Below, one piece after another: positions 26,829-35,638 of a DNA stretch of 64,000 nt. Where the stretch lies: contig NZ_CP041063.1 of NCBI RefSeq assembly GCF_011082085.1, positions 1,426,001 through 1,490,000 of the forward strand. Direction: 5' to 3'. Position 1 is the first letter of the stretch, and the number at the start of each line of letters is the position of its first letter. A model generated the notes under the pieces. The model was not told the origin of the DNA and searched no databases. It was given only the letters and a program-made list of their open reading frames with translations. The position numbers and the translations under genes are program-made. This DNA comes from Bacillus sp. Cs-700. GTDB lineage: Bacteria; Bacillota; Bacilli; Bacillales; Guptibacillaceae.

Positions 26829-26987
26829 TTAATAATAACTTTTCCGATCAGCTTTACGAGGAAGCTTCTTTGCTTCTTTTTGTTCTTTCTCATCGATCGC
26901 GCCGCTCTGATACGATTCACTTAGCTGTTGGTGTACAGCCATCTCACCACTTTCATCATAAATCAATTCCTTCTTCTTATCAGTCAT
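26829..26987 (-). CDS. Small acidic protein of 52 residues
   Basis: This short gene has an ideal GGAGG site seven bases before the ATG and stops next to the shared terminator. The product starts MTDKKKELIYDESGEMAVHQ, continues QLSESYQSGAIDEKEQKEAK and ends KLPRKADRKSYY. It is very hydrophilic, without cysteine or membrane helix. The HQQLSESYQSGAID stretch recalls the short DUF4025/YozQ-type peptides of Bacillus, from memory and unverified. Function is unknown. Confidence 0.7.
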   Translation of the reverse strand: MTDKKKELIYDESGEMAVHQQLSESYQSGAIDEKEQKEAKKLPRKADRKSYY

Positions 26988-27144
26988 GACGTAACCTCCT
27001 GTCGTTTCGGTCTTGCTTTCGTATTCTTTCCAACAACAGGACAGTTTACTTATCGAATGAGGAATTATTCAGAACAAATGAGCAAATTTATAACAAAAGA
27101 TAACTTATGTATCAAGCAGGGGTGCAATTAGAAGGTATAAGCAA

Positions 27145-27651
27145 TTATTTACGAAGCTCTCGCACAATGTGAGGAAGCTCTGGGATTAATAACTTAGACA
27201 TCGCTAATTTCACAGCACCTGAAGAACCTGGCATAGCAAAGATGGCCGTTTCCTTTGCAACCCCTCCAATGGCTCTGCTTAGCATAGCTGGCGTACCAAT
27301 ATCATCTGTATAGCTAATCATACGAAACAGCTCACCAAACCCAGCTAGCTCCTTCTCAAGCACTCCTTCAACCACTTCATAGGTGACATCTCTTTTAGAA
27401 ATGCCCGTCCCCCCATTTAATAAAACAGCATCCACATCACTAGCAGCAATCCCTCGCTGAATGGCCGACCGAATTTCCTCTTGATCATCTTTTACAATGG
27501 TTCGCTCGATCACCTGATGGCCTTTTTCTTCTAGTAGAGAGGAAATGATTTTTCCGCTTTTATCTGTTTCCTTTGTTCTTGTGTCACTGACAGTGATAAT
27601 CAAACAGTAAATAACTGCCGGCGCACTGGATTTATGTTCACTAAAGCTCAT
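27145..27651 (-). CDS. moaB: Molybdenum cofactor biosynthesis protein MoaB
   Basis: MoaB is the MogA-like enzyme that adenylylates molybdopterin before molybdenum insertion. The 168-residue protein shows the family motifs ITVSDTRTKETDKSG, LNGGTGISKRDVT, GFGELFRMISY and MPGSSGAVKLAM. I chose the ATG at 27651, which follows AGAGGAG by a good distance. The start lies within the end of the upstream EcsC gene, so the two overlap by 11 bases and are translationally coupled. No other molybdenum cofactor gene is in the window. Confidence 0.92.
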   Translation of the reverse strand: MSFSEHKSSAPAVIYCLIITVSDTRTKETDKSGKIISSLLEEKGHQVIERTIVKDDQEEIRSAIQRGIAASDVDAVLLNGGTGISKRDVTYEVVEGVLEKELAGFGELFRMISYTDDIGTPAMLSRAIGGVAKETAIFAMPGSSGAVKLAMSKLLIPELPHIVRELRK

Positions 27652-28495
27652 TTCCATACTCCTCTCTAAGTTCATTTAGAAAACGTTTCTCATAGAACTT
27701 ATGAGCAATTTCACTGACTGACCGAGTAAAACGATAGTTCACGGCTGCTCCAATCGCTATGCCAAGAATCGGGATTCCTTGAATCATTTTTTTACGTAGC
27801 ATCATTAGTACGGTACCTTTCATGATTTGCTTCATCGGCCCCTGTAACCAGTTGGCATCAGCAATTCCTTCTGGACCTTCATAAAAATATGGATGTGCCT
27901 GCTCTTGCTTTACCTCTTGCTCTAATTCTCGCCAAGCTCGCTCTTGTAAACCTTTAGGAAGAGTAGCCATGTGGAAAACTTTAAGAGCTATCATCATTTC
28001 AGAAGGGTAATTGACGGGATATCCATAAGTCATCGCAATAAGCTGGACCGTTCGTAGGTTAATGGCAAGCACCGCCGGTAAATCAAGACCTAATAATAAA
28101 AAACTTCCCGTGCCTGCAAGTCCCCCTTGCGCAAATGAAACCATTCGCTGTCGCGCAATTTGTTGATCGGCAATGTAGACAAGCTGATCAATAGACAAGT
28201 TCTTCATATCCTGAATTTGTTCGATTTCTGGATGAAACAAGCGTGCATCGGTTAACAGCCGATGACTGGCATCGACCTGTGATTGTGAATTTTGAATAAG
28301 CGAATGCATATGAAAAAGCGCCGAGTCCATCACGGCATACAAACGTGTTTTAGCTTTAGAATCCAGCTGATTGAGCTGGTGGTTATACAATTTGTGAAAT
28401 GTTCGCTCTACGTCAGTTGCTTCATGGGCGAAGTGCTCTTCTTCCCATAAATGAATATCACTCATTCTTTTTTGTTCTCTTTCTGTCCACACCAA
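27641..28495 (-). CDS. EcsC family protein
   Basis: The 284-residue protein matches the EcsC family. EcsC is the third protein of the B. subtilis EcsABC locus, but stand-alone copies like this one are also common. It has a helical N-terminal part, then GGLAGTGSFLLLGLDLPAVLAINLRTV and a C-terminal hydrophobic GIPILGIAIGAAVNYRF segment, so membrane association is likely. The start is a TTG behind GAAAGGAG. It overlaps moaB. Function is not known. Confidence 0.8.
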   Translation of the reverse strand: MVWTEREQKRMSDIHLWEEEHFAHEATDVERTFHKLYNHQLNQLDSKAKTRLYAVMDSALFHMHSLIQNSQSQVDASHRLLTDARLFHPEIEQIQDMKNLSIDQLVYIADQQIARQRMVSFAQGGLAGTGSFLLLGLDLPAVLAINLRTVQLIAMTYGYPVNYPSEMMIALKVFHMATLPKGLQERAWRELEQEVKQEQAHPYFYEGPEGIADANWLQGPMKQIMKGTVLMMLRKKMIQGIPILGIAIGAAVNYRFTRSVSEIAHKFYEKRFLNELREEYGNEL

Positions 28496-28582
28496 TTGAA
28501 ATCGCTCCTTTCAACCCCTTTCCTATATTGTATCTTTTCCCTTCCAAAACTTCCAACAAAGGTGAAAGAAGGACACAAAAAA

Positions 28583-28601
28583 AGCACCCTTGTCGGGTGC
28601 T
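28583..28601 (-). terminator. Terminator downstream of ackA
   Basis: AGCACCC and GGGTGCT form a seven-base stem. Seven A's on the left give the minus-strand T-run. Confidence 0.8.
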
Positions 28602-28606
28602 CTTAA

Positions 28607-29794
28607 TTATTTAGAAAGTCGAACAGTATCTCGCGCAATCACAACTTCTTCATTTGTTGGGATAATCATTACTTTTACAGGTGAGTGAGGATAGTTAATG
28701 AAAGCTTCTTTCCCTTTCACCTTGTTTAGAGCTGGATCCCAGTAAACGCCCATAAATTCAAGGCCACGTAATACACGTGCACGAACCGCGTCACTATTTT
28801 CACCGATACCTGCTGTGAAAATAATCGCATCAAGTCCAGACATACGTGCAGCGTATGAACCAATGTACTTGTGAATGCGAGAAGTAAATACTTCCAGTGC
28901 AAGCTCAGCACGTTCGTTTCCAGCTTCTGCTTTACTTGTGATATCGCGAAGATCACTTGAGAAACCAGATACACCAAGAAGACCACTTTTCTTATTCAAC
29001 GTGTTCATTACTTCTTCTGCAGTTTGGCCTGTTTTTTCCATAATAAACGGAATTAAGGCAGGGTCGATATTTCCAGAACGAGTTCCCATCGTCACACCAG
29101 CTAGTGGTGTAAAGCCCATGGAAGTATCGATTGACTTCCCACCTTCAATTGCTGCAATACTTGCCCCGTTACCAAGGTGACAAGAAAGGATACGCAATTG
29201 ATCAAGCGGACGACCAAGCATTTCTGCAGCACGCTCTGAGACATACTTGTGAGAAGTACCGTGGAAACCGTACTTACGAACACCATAATCTTCATAATAT
29301 TCGTAAGGTAAGCTATATAAGTAAGATTGCTCTGGCATTGACTGGTGGAAAGCTGTATCAAATACGGCTACAGATGGAACCTCTGGCAAAATCTCGCGGA
29401 ACGCACGAATACCTACAAGGTTTGCAGGGTTATGCAAAGGCGCAAGCTCTGATACTTCTTCAATTCCAGCAAGTACTTCATCTGTAATCATTGCAGAGTC
29501 ATTAAATTTCTCTCCACCATGAACAACGCGATGCCCAACACCTTCAATTTCATCATAAGAAGAAATAATAGAAAAGCTAATCAGCTTGTCCAAAAGCATT
29601 TTTACTGCTACTGCATGATCAGGAATGTTTGTAATTTCTTCATTCTTTTCACCGTTCACTTCTATTGTAAAGATGGCGTCATCAAGGCCGATTCTCTCCA
29701 CGAGTCCTTTTGTGATAACAGTTTCTTCCGGCATATTTAAAAGTTGAAACTTCAACGAAGAACTACCGGCGTTGATTGCGATTATTTTCGCCAT
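28607..29794 (-). CDS. ackA: Acetate kinase
   Basis: The enzyme makes ATP and acetate from acetyl phosphate, the last step of overflow metabolism. The 395-residue protein starts [19 protein letters not shown] and has the motifs [22 protein letters not shown], and [19 protein letters not shown]. Length is that of the family. Two cre-like sites lie upstream, consistent with the CcpA activation known for B. subtilis ackA. It follows ytxK on the same strand with a 175-base gap and ends at its own terminator. Confidence 0.97.
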   Translation of the reverse strand: MAKIIAINAGSSSLKFQLLNMPEETVITKGLVERIGLDDAIFTIEVNGEKNEEITNIPDHAVAVKMLLDKLISFSIISSYDEIEGVGHRVVHGGEKFNDSAMITDEVLAGIEEVSELAPLHNPANLVGIRAFREILPEVPSVAVFDTAFHQSMPEQSYLYSLPYEYYEDYGVRKYGFHGTSHKYVSERAAEMLGRPLDQLRILSCHLGNGASIAAIEGGKSIDTSMGFTPLAGVTMGTRSGNIDPALIPFIMEKTGQTAEEVMNTLNKKSGLLGVSGFSSDLRDITSKAEAGNERAELALEVFTSRIHKYIGSYAARMSGLDAIIFTAGIGENSDAVRARVLRGLEFMGVYWDPALNKVKGKEAFINYPHSPVKVMIIPTNEEVVIARDTVRLSK

Positions 29795-29920
29795 ATGTGA
29801 CAGCTCCTTTAATTCAATAAAATTAGATTACGACACGAAAATAGAAGGGTAAACCCCTTCTATCTTTAGCACTCTTATTATTTAAACACCGACCATTACT
29901 TTATTCAAGGTGAAAACCGC

Positions 29921-29964
29921 TTACATTCAAGTATTCCGTCAATTCAGATTTGTAAACGTTTCAC
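29921..29964 (-). promoter_or_regulatory. Two cre-like sites upstream of ackA
   Basis: Read on the plus strand, TGAAAACCGCTTACA (29921-29935) and TGTAAACGTTTCAC (29951-29964) each resemble the catabolite-responsive element TGWAANCGNTNWCA. The first carries one extra base and the second differs at the last two positions. CcpA activation of ackA through an upstream cre is known in B. subtilis. Binding here is inferred. Confidence 0.5.
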
Positions 29965-29969
29965 TTCTG

Positions 29970-30962
29970 TTATGAAAGCTGTGAAAACCACCCATTGATC
30001 TGTTGCATCATATTCAGCATCGCTTCACGATTTGAGAACGATGGAAGTTTTGCCATCATCACTTGCTTTGGTTTTAACGTATGTTCTCCTTTTTTCTGAG
30101 TAACGAGGATGCTTTTGGCCTGTGATTCATTCGCAAACAAGCTAGTTGGCAATTGAATAACCCCATGGATAACAGAGCGGTCGTTGAGCAAATTCCTTAC
30201 TTGCTTTGCGCCATCATCTCCAAAGAGAAAGTTTGGAATCATAAAGAAAAGCATACCAGAGTCTTCCGTCATGTTTAAACTTTGTTCGATCAAGAGATGA
30301 TGAACATAAGACATTCCCTCTTCCGCTTTTAACTCATATTTCGCAGCTGCCTCTTCGTGTGGGTAATACCCGACAGGTAAATCTGTCACCACAGTATTTA
30401 CTTGAGGAATGTAGATTGGCTTCACACTGTCCTGGTGAAGAAATTCCACTTGATGCTTTTGCAAGTTAGCATTAACAAATCCCAGGTGCAAGAGAAGATC
30501 ATCAGGTTCAACACCGTACGCTTCTACGTTCTCTCCATCCAATTGATTGAGGACTGACGTTAGCAAATTCCCAGTGCCAACAGCAGGGTCAAGAATCTTC
30601 ATGTTATCAAGATTTAGAACCTCTTTATATTTTTTCACAAGATACCCAATTAAATGCGCCACACTATCAGGTGTCATTGCATGGTGAGGTTGAATACCTT
30701 TTTTCATTCCTTTAAGTAGGGCCAGTTGGATCCCTTTCCGCACCGTTTCTTGTTCCGCTCCATCAAGACTACATGAGTCATACAGACTTTTTAGACGCAC
30801 AACCGTATCAGCATCTAGTTCTTCTTGAAGGACTTTATTTTCAAATATATTTAAACCTGTCTCGACAAGTGCTTCAAGATAAGACATCTCTAACTTATTT
30901 TGAATGACAAGTGTTGATTCATCTAACACGTTATATAGATTTTCTACAGTTAATTCGGACAT
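29970..30962 (-). CDS. ytxK: YtxK family class I methyltransferase-like protein
   Basis: The 330-residue protein has a helical N-terminal domain (about 1-110) and an N6-adenine methyltransferase-like fold. The SAM motif LDPAVGTGNLLTSVL is near residue 122. The catalytic-position motif that is NPPY in DNA methylases is DLPVGYYP here, near residue 197. So SAM binding is likely but adenine methylation is not shown. It lies upstream of ackA, as in B. subtilis. No restriction partner is near. Confidence 0.88.
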   Translation of the reverse strand: MSELTVENLYNVLDESTLVIQNKLEMSYLEALVETGLNIFENKVLQEELDADTVVRLKSLYDSCSLDGAEQETVRKGIQLALLKGMKKGIQPHHAMTPDSVAHLIGYLVKKYKEVLNLDNMKILDPAVGTGNLLTSVLNQLDGENVEAYGVEPDDLLLHLGFVNANLQKHQVEFLHQDSVKPIYIPQVNTVVTDLPVGYYPHEEAAAKYELKAEEGMSYVHHLLIEQSLNMTEDSGMLFFMIPNFLFGDDGAKQVRNLLNDRSVIHGVIQLPTSLFANESQAKSILVTQKKGEHTLKPKQVMMAKLPSFSNREAMLNMMQQINGWFSQLS

Positions 30963-31090
30963 TAATCGGCCTCCTATCAGTTCGCCGTCTCTATTGTAAA
31001 CAGTCTTGACTTCTTTCGCAACAATGATAGATGAGAAACGAACGTCTTCTTTCCGTGAAACTTGCTAAAACGTAATCGCCTAACGTGTAA

Positions 31091-31124
31091 AAAAGGACTT
31101 CGATGAAGTCATCGAAGTCCTTTT
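31091..31124 (-). terminator. Terminator downstream of tpx
   Basis: AAAAGGACTTCGATGA and TCATCGAAGTCCTTTT are 16-base perfect arms around a two-base centre, just past the tpx stop. Confidence 0.85.
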
Positions 31125-31137
31125 CGTAGGAGATGTA

Positions 31138-31635
31138 TTATTCCGCTTGTTTTGCAGCATTTAGAGCAGCATCATAATCAGGATGATTAGTAGCTTCACT
31201 CACGTACTCTGTGTGCACAACCTCACCGTTACTATTCACAACAAACACAGCTCTTGCTAGCAAACGCAGTTCCTGCATAGCTACGCCAAATGCTTTGCCA
31301 AATGAAAGGTCTCGATGATCTGATAAGGTGATCGCATCTTCAATACCAGCAGCACCACACCAGCGTTTTTGAGCAAATGGAAGATCGGCACTAATAGTTA
31401 ATACTTTTACGTTGTTAAGTTTTGCAGCTTCTTCATTGAATTTACGTGTTTGGGCATCACAAACACCTGTATCAAGAGATGGTACAACACTAATAAGACG
31501 AGTACCTGGATAATCTTCAAGCGTCTTTTCAGATAGATCATTTGCAAGCACAGTAAAATCAGGAGCCTTGTCACCAACTTTTACTTCTTCACCTAAAAGC
31601 GTCATCGGCGTTTCTTTAAATGTAATGTTAGCCAT
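31138..31635 (-). CDS. tpx: Thiol peroxidase (atypical 2-Cys peroxiredoxin)
   Basis: Tpx reduces peroxides using thioredoxin. I chose the ATG at 31635, behind AAGGAGG, because [18 protein letters not shown] is the family N-terminus; upstream codons are not part of it. The peroxidatic cysteine is Cys59 in [15 protein letters not shown], and the resolving one is Cys93 in [10 protein letters not shown]. The 165-residue length is normal. It has its own terminator and sits between ytfJ and ytxK. Confidence 0.95.
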   Translation of the reverse strand: MANITFKETPMTLLGEEVKVGDKAPDFTVLANDLSEKTLEDYPGTRLISVVPSLDTGVCDAQTRKFNEEAAKLNNVKVLTISADLPFAQKRWCGAAGIEDAITLSDHRDLSFGKAFGVAMQELRLLARAVFVVNSNGEVVHTEYVSEATNHPDYDAALNAAKQAE

Positions 31636-31731
31636 GTTCATACCTCCTTTATAATTGGTCGTATGTACGACTAACTTCATCATATAGGTGTAACCAGTAG
31701 ATTTCAAGAAATCAGCAGTAGCTACAAAAAA

Positions 31732-31756
31732 AAGCTACCTCATTATAAAGTAGCTT
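31732..31756 (-). terminator. Terminator downstream of ytfJ
   Basis: AAGCTAC and GTAGCTT arms flank an 11-base loop, with eight A's on the left giving a minus-strand T-run. It overlaps the ytfJ stop. Confidence 0.7.
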
Positions 31757-32291
31757 AAAAATCGAGATCTTGCTTATTGTCATCTTGATGTCTTTGCTGT
31801 CCTCGGAAAAGATGTTTGGATTGAGAGCTTTGTCTTGATGATCCTGAACCATTTTGTTGACCTTGTTGACTTTTTTGATTTTTATTTCCATTCGAGTTCT
31901 GATTCATATTTTGAAGGATGCTTTGTACCTTTTCAATAGCCTGCGGTGCAAGGTCAAGTAGTCTCTCGTAAAGATGAGTTGTATTGTCCAGATGAATCAT
32001 TTTTATGTCCCCTGCACTGACGATTAGAAAAGCAATGGGGGTAATGGAAACCCCTCCACCACTTCCGCCGCCAAATGGCTCCCCTTTACTTTGGCCCTGC
32101 TGGTTGGACTGTTGTTTCAACATGAATTCACTACCACCAGCAGCAAATCCAAATCCAACCTTTGAAACCGTCAAAATAACACTCCCATCTGGAGTTTCGA
32201 CCGGATCACCAATAATGGTGTTTACATCGATCATATCTTTCAAATTTTCCATTGCCGTTTGCATTAATCCTTCAATTGGATGTTCAGACAT
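31755..32291 (-). CDS. ytfJ: GerW family sporulation protein YtfJ
   Basis: The 178-residue protein belongs to the YtfJ/GerW family needed for germination with alanine in some strains. The conserved core is residues 1-120: IEGLMQTAMENLKDMID, SVILTVSKVGFGFAAGGSEF and GGGSGGGVSITPIAFLIV. The last 50 residues are very rich in Gln, Asn and Ser, and look disordered. That tail is longer than the core requires. It follows ytfI, and ytfI and ytfJ probably form one transcript, as in B. subtilis. Confidence 0.9.
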   Translation of the reverse strand: MSEHPIEGLMQTAMENLKDMIDVNTIIGDPVETPDGSVILTVSKVGFGFAAGGSEFMLKQQSNQQGQSKGEPFGGGSGGGVSITPIAFLIVSAGDIKMIHLDNTTHLYERLLDLAPQAIEKVQSILQNMNQNSNGNKNQKSQQGQQNGSGSSRQSSQSKHLFRGQQRHQDDNKQDLDF

Positions 32292-32319
32292 GTGTTTTCC
32301 TCCTTCACTTCCTAAACCG

Positions 32320-32919
32320 CTAAGCCTCCTGCAACTTTTTCTGAGACTTCATCAATTTAATTACCGCGATCATAGCATGCCCCAGTTTGAACGTAATCAT
32401 GCATTTCATATAAGTTTGAATTGTTTTCATTTCATAGATAGGCGTGACAATAAGTTGAGGAATTGTATGAAGGTTTGAGTAATGTGATAGAAGCGTAAAA
32501 ATCGCTACCTTCGCATTCATTACAATTCCAGCAAAGACAGCTGTATTGGCAGCATTCCCAGCCCCGAAATTGGTTTCCCATTGAACATTTTTAAACCGTA
32601 CTCGTTTCAAGAAAAATAAGAACGACTTCCTGGCACGAAATGCTTTTTTTAATACCTGAACCAATTCCTTCGTTTCACCTTTAAGCCCTTTTTCTTTCTT
32701 CTTCTTTTTGACAGTTTCTTCCCCTTCTTCAAATAACTCGATTAAGGGAATAGTCGTTTCATAGACGACAAGTCCAAAAAGCGCTCTCACAGCTATCTGA
32801 AGTTCCTCCACCGTTGAAGAATGTTCCATAATCACCGTTACTCTTACAGTCGAAAAAATAATAAGAGGTAAGGATGCGATGATTAAGAGTAAAAGAATAG
32901 CAGCGATCGCAATAATCAC
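32320..32919 (-). CDS. ytfI: DUF2953 membrane protein YtfI
   Basis: The product of about 199 residues has one strong N-terminal transmembrane helix (IIAIAAILLLLIIASLPLIIF). A basic helical region follows (KKKKKEKGLKGETKELVQVLKK), and the rest fits DUF2953. I chose the GTG at 32919, behind GGAGAGAG; an upstream start would add 13 codons without a good site. It is 28 bases upstream of ytfJ. The protein probably acts during sporulation with YtfJ, by context. Confidence 0.8.
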   Translation of the reverse strand: MIIAIAAILLLLIIASLPLIIFSTVRVTVIMEHSSTVEELQIAVRALFGLVVYETTIPLIELFEEGEETVKKKKKEKGLKGETKELVQVLKKAFRARKSFLFFLKRVRFKNVQWETNFGAGNAANTAVFAGIVMNAKVAIFTLLSHYSNLHTIPQLIVTPIYEMKTIQTYMKCMITFKLGHAMIAVIKLMKSQKKLQEA

Positions 32920-32974
32920 TAAACATCTCTCTCCTTTTATTTTTTTGTAAGAGACCAAAAAAATTAGAGTATAA

Positions 32975-33005
32975 AATAAACCTGCCCAAAATGGGCAGGT
33001 TTATT
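32975..33005 (-). terminator. Terminator downstream of yteJ
   Basis: AATAAACCTGCCC and GGGCAGGTTTATT form a 13-base stem with a five-base loop. Confidence 0.85.
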
Positions 33006-33017
33006 CAATAGGAAATT

Positions 33018-33491
33018 TTATTTTTCATGTACAACAGTCGTCTCAGCAAACAAATCATGAATGCCCTGTTTCTTTTTTGTGAAGGCCACGACAAGAAAAC
33101 CTACAAATAAAATCGTCTTGCTTATAAAACGACCAATTCCTTCTCTAAAAATAACGGTCCCCCATGTTAACTTCGTCTTATCAAGGGACGCTACCTTTAA
33201 TCCGAAAAGCATTTTCCCAAGTGTCTGAGACAAAAATTTTGTCATTAAAATAAAATACATATAATAAACAATTCCAGTTAGAATGGCCTGTAAAGGTAAA
33301 ATGGCCGGTTCTGTTGCTGGTAAGTCAAATCCTCTTATTAGAGGTGTGATCAGAATGCCATTCAAACTTGCTACCACAATAATATCAACTAAATATGCCC
33401 AAAATCGCATCCAGAAGCCCGCATAACGTAAGTGCCTCGCTTCTGTGTCTACCGATGCGGGAGGGGCAGTCATACTCATTGTTTCGTCCAT
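33018..33491 (-). CDS. yteJ: RDD family membrane protein YteJ
   Basis: The 157-residue protein has three or four transmembrane helices and the RDD pattern: AGFWMRFWAYLVDIIVVASLNG near residue 29, and SQTLGKMLFGLKVASLDKTKLTW in the middle. RDD proteins are small membrane proteins; a few act in salt tolerance or transport. It follows sppA with 13 bases between, as in B. subtilis (sppA-yteJ). The operon suggests envelope stress. Confidence 0.88.
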   Translation of the reverse strand: MDETMSMTAPPASVDTEARHLRYAGFWMRFWAYLVDIIVVASLNGILITPLIRGFDLPATEPAILPLQAILTGIVYYMYFILMTKFLSQTLGKMLFGLKVASLDKTKLTWGTVIFREGIGRFISKTILFVGFLVVAFTKKKQGIHDLFAETTVVHEK

Positions 33492-33504
33492 TCTGCCTGC
33501 CTCC

Positions 33505-34500
33505 TTATTCAGAATATAAATACATTAACTCAGGGGATTGCGGCGTTGATAGAAGCTGATGAATGCCTAAAAGATCTTTGTCGGGCCCCATGAGTTTTGC
33601 TGCTGTCATTTCAAATAATGAATTAAAACCAAGGTTTTGCTTATATTGAACAACTTGTAGCTTGTTATCTCCAAGATCTTTCTTCATTCCTTCAATTGTA
33701 TCTTCTAAATTACCAAGGTCATCTACAAGGTTCACTTCTTTCGCTTGTCTTCCATCGTATATTCTACCGTCAGCAAGTTCACGAACTTTGCTTTCGTCTA
33801 TTCCTCTACCTTCACTCACGACCCGAACAAACTGATCATATGAGTTATCAATCATTGATTGTAAAATCTCTCGCTCTTCTTCGGTCATTTCTCGGCTCGG
33901 TGACATGATATCTTTATGAGGACCGCTCTTAATCGTCTCCCACTTCACACCAACTTTTTCAGCTAATTCTGCATAATTCATTGATTGCATGATTACCCCA
34001 ATTGAACCTGTAATTGTAGAAGGACTTGCTACAATTTTATCTGTCGGAGCAGAAATGTAATAACCTGCAGAAGCTGTCATACTTCCCATTGAAGCGTAGA
34101 TCGGTTTATCCGTTTTTTCTTTGATCTCCAAAAGTTTATCGTGAATCTCTTCACTTTCTACAACACCACCGCCTGGCGTATTCAGTCTTAAGATAATCCC
34201 TTTGACGCTCTTATCTTCTGCAGCATGCTCTAACCGTTTCATAAATATATCGTGATTGTATCCTGCCTGCGGCAGGAAGCTAGTATTCGTTCCTGTATCT
34301 TGAATAACACCTTCCACATTAAGAACGGCGATTTTATTCGAGCTGCTCCCTTCTTCAATAACCGTCTCAGCAAATTGGTCTGTCGTATTCATTTCTTCTT
34401 GCCATCCGCCAAATGCCAGACTTGAAACAAAATTAAAACCAAGTGATACGATGATGAGAACTACTGTAATACCTAATGCAATCCATCGTTTTCCATTCAT
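33505..34500 (-). CDS. sppA: Signal peptide peptidase SppA
   Basis: SppA degrades cleaved signal peptides and other membrane-embedded peptides. The 331-residue protein has one N-terminal transmembrane helix (residues 6-28), then a Ser-Lys S49 peptidase domain on the outer side. It shows RLNTPGGGVVESEEI, SMTASAGYYIS with the catalytic serine, and SGPHKDIMSPSREMTEEE with the lysine region. The length matches B. subtilis SppA. The neighbour is yteJ. Confidence 0.94.
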   Translation of the reverse strand: MNGKRWIALGITVVLIIVSLGFNFVSSLAFGGWQEEMNTTDQFAETVIEEGSSSNKIAVLNVEGVIQDTGTNTSFLPQAGYNHDIFMKRLEHAAEDKSVKGIILRLNTPGGGVVESEEIHDKLLEIKEKTDKPIYASMGSMTASAGYYISAPTDKIVASPSTITGSIGVIMQSMNYAELAEKVGVKWETIKSGPHKDIMSPSREMTEEEREILQSMIDNSYDQFVRVVSEGRGIDESKVRELADGRIYDGRQAKEVNLVDDLGNLEDTIEGMKKDLGDNKLQVVQYKQNLGFNSLFEMTAAKLMGPDKDLLGIHQLLSTPQSPELMYLYSE

Positions 34501-34781
34501 AGTAAGCCTCCTCTATATCCTGATGCTATCTTATGTACGATGAGACCAAGTTATTGGTTTCATATTTTTGAGAATACCATACAAAATAAGGAAGCGCACT
34601 TCCTAACGTACGGAAACAAATTTAGTACGATTCTATTGGATAGAATAAGTACTGTCCTTCTCACAGCATTTTAAAATCGTTTTACACCTTCTAAAGAGAA
34701 CTAAATTCATTTTTTTCTTTTTTCTAAAAAGAGAGAGTGTTAAAGTAAAAAGGACTAACAGTAGGACAAGGAGGAATTCAA

Positions 34782-35579
34782 ATGCCAAATCGACGTAATT
34801 TGTTTTTTTTCTACAAGCAGACAAAAGAAATCCAGGAAAAAGTAGAACCTTTGAAGGCACTTGCAGAAAAAAATGATTTTCATATTGTAGAAAGTCCTGA
34901 AGAGGCGAGCATTATCGCTAGTATCGGGGGGGATGGAGCTTTTCTTCAAGCGGTTAGAAAAACAGGCTTTCGTGAAGATTGTCTCTATGTCGGTATTTCT
35001 ACTGGCGAGCTAGGGTTTTATTGTGATTTCCACATTGACAACATCCAAAATATGGTGGACGACATTTTATCAGAAGGTATTGAAGTACGTCGTTATCCAA
35101 CAATAGAAGTAATGGTAAACAACGAATCCTCTTTTTATTGCTTGAATGAATGCACCATTCGATCATCCATTATTAAAACGCTTGCTATGGAAGTATACGT
35201 AGAAGATTTTCACTTTGAAACGTTTCGAGGAGATGGCCTCATTGTTTCCACCCCAACCGGAAGTACGGCGTATAATAAATCCGTTAATGGTGCTGTGGTA
35301 GATCCTAAACTTGCTTGTATGCAAGTAAGCGAACTTGCTTCACTTAACAATAATCATTACCGTACGCTTGGCTCTCCATTTTTATTAAGTGATGAGAGAA
35401 CGCTTACGCTTCAAGTTATTCAAGATGGCAATGACTATCCAGTTATTGGTATCGATAATGAAGCGATGAGCATACAACATGCTAAAGAAATTCAAATCCA
35501 TATCCCAGAAAAACGCATCAAAACTGTTAAGCTTAAAAACAATTCTTTTTGGCATAAAGTGCAAAGAAGTTTTCTTTAA
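34782..35579 (+). CDS. nadK: NAD kinase
   Basis: NAD kinase makes NADP from NAD and ATP. The 265-residue protein is the YtdI-type paralogue. It carries the nucleotide motif IASIGGDGAFLQAVR near residue 46 and the conserved GDGLIVSTPTGSTAYNKSVNG near 150. The N-terminus is MPNRRNLFFFYKQTKE. An AAGGAGGAATT site precedes the ATG. Bacillus has two NAD kinases; this locus encodes the one beside sppA and ytcJ. Confidence 0.94.
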   Translation: MPNRRNLFFFYKQTKEIQEKVEPLKALAEKNDFHIVESPEEASIIASIGGDGAFLQAVRKTGFREDCLYVGISTGELGFYCDFHIDNIQNMVDDILSEGIEVRRYPTIEVMVNNESSFYCLNECTIRSSIIKTLAMEVYVEDFHFETFRGDGLIVSTPTGSTAYNKSVNGAVVDPKLACMQVSELASLNNNHYRTLGSPFLLSDERTLTLQVIQDGNDYPVIGIDNEAMSIQHAKEIQIHIPEKRIKTVKLKNNSFWHKVQRSFL

Positions 35580-35581
35580 AG

Positions 35582-35610
35582 AAAAGCGCCGCAAACTATG
35601 CGGCGCTTTT
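35582..35610 (+). terminator. Terminator downstream of nadK
   Basis: AAAAGCGCCGCA and TGCGGCGCTTTT form a 12-base stem with a five-base loop, just past the stop. Confidence 0.85.
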
Positions 35611-35638
35611 GTATTGGTTTAAAGTCGATTAAGACAAA

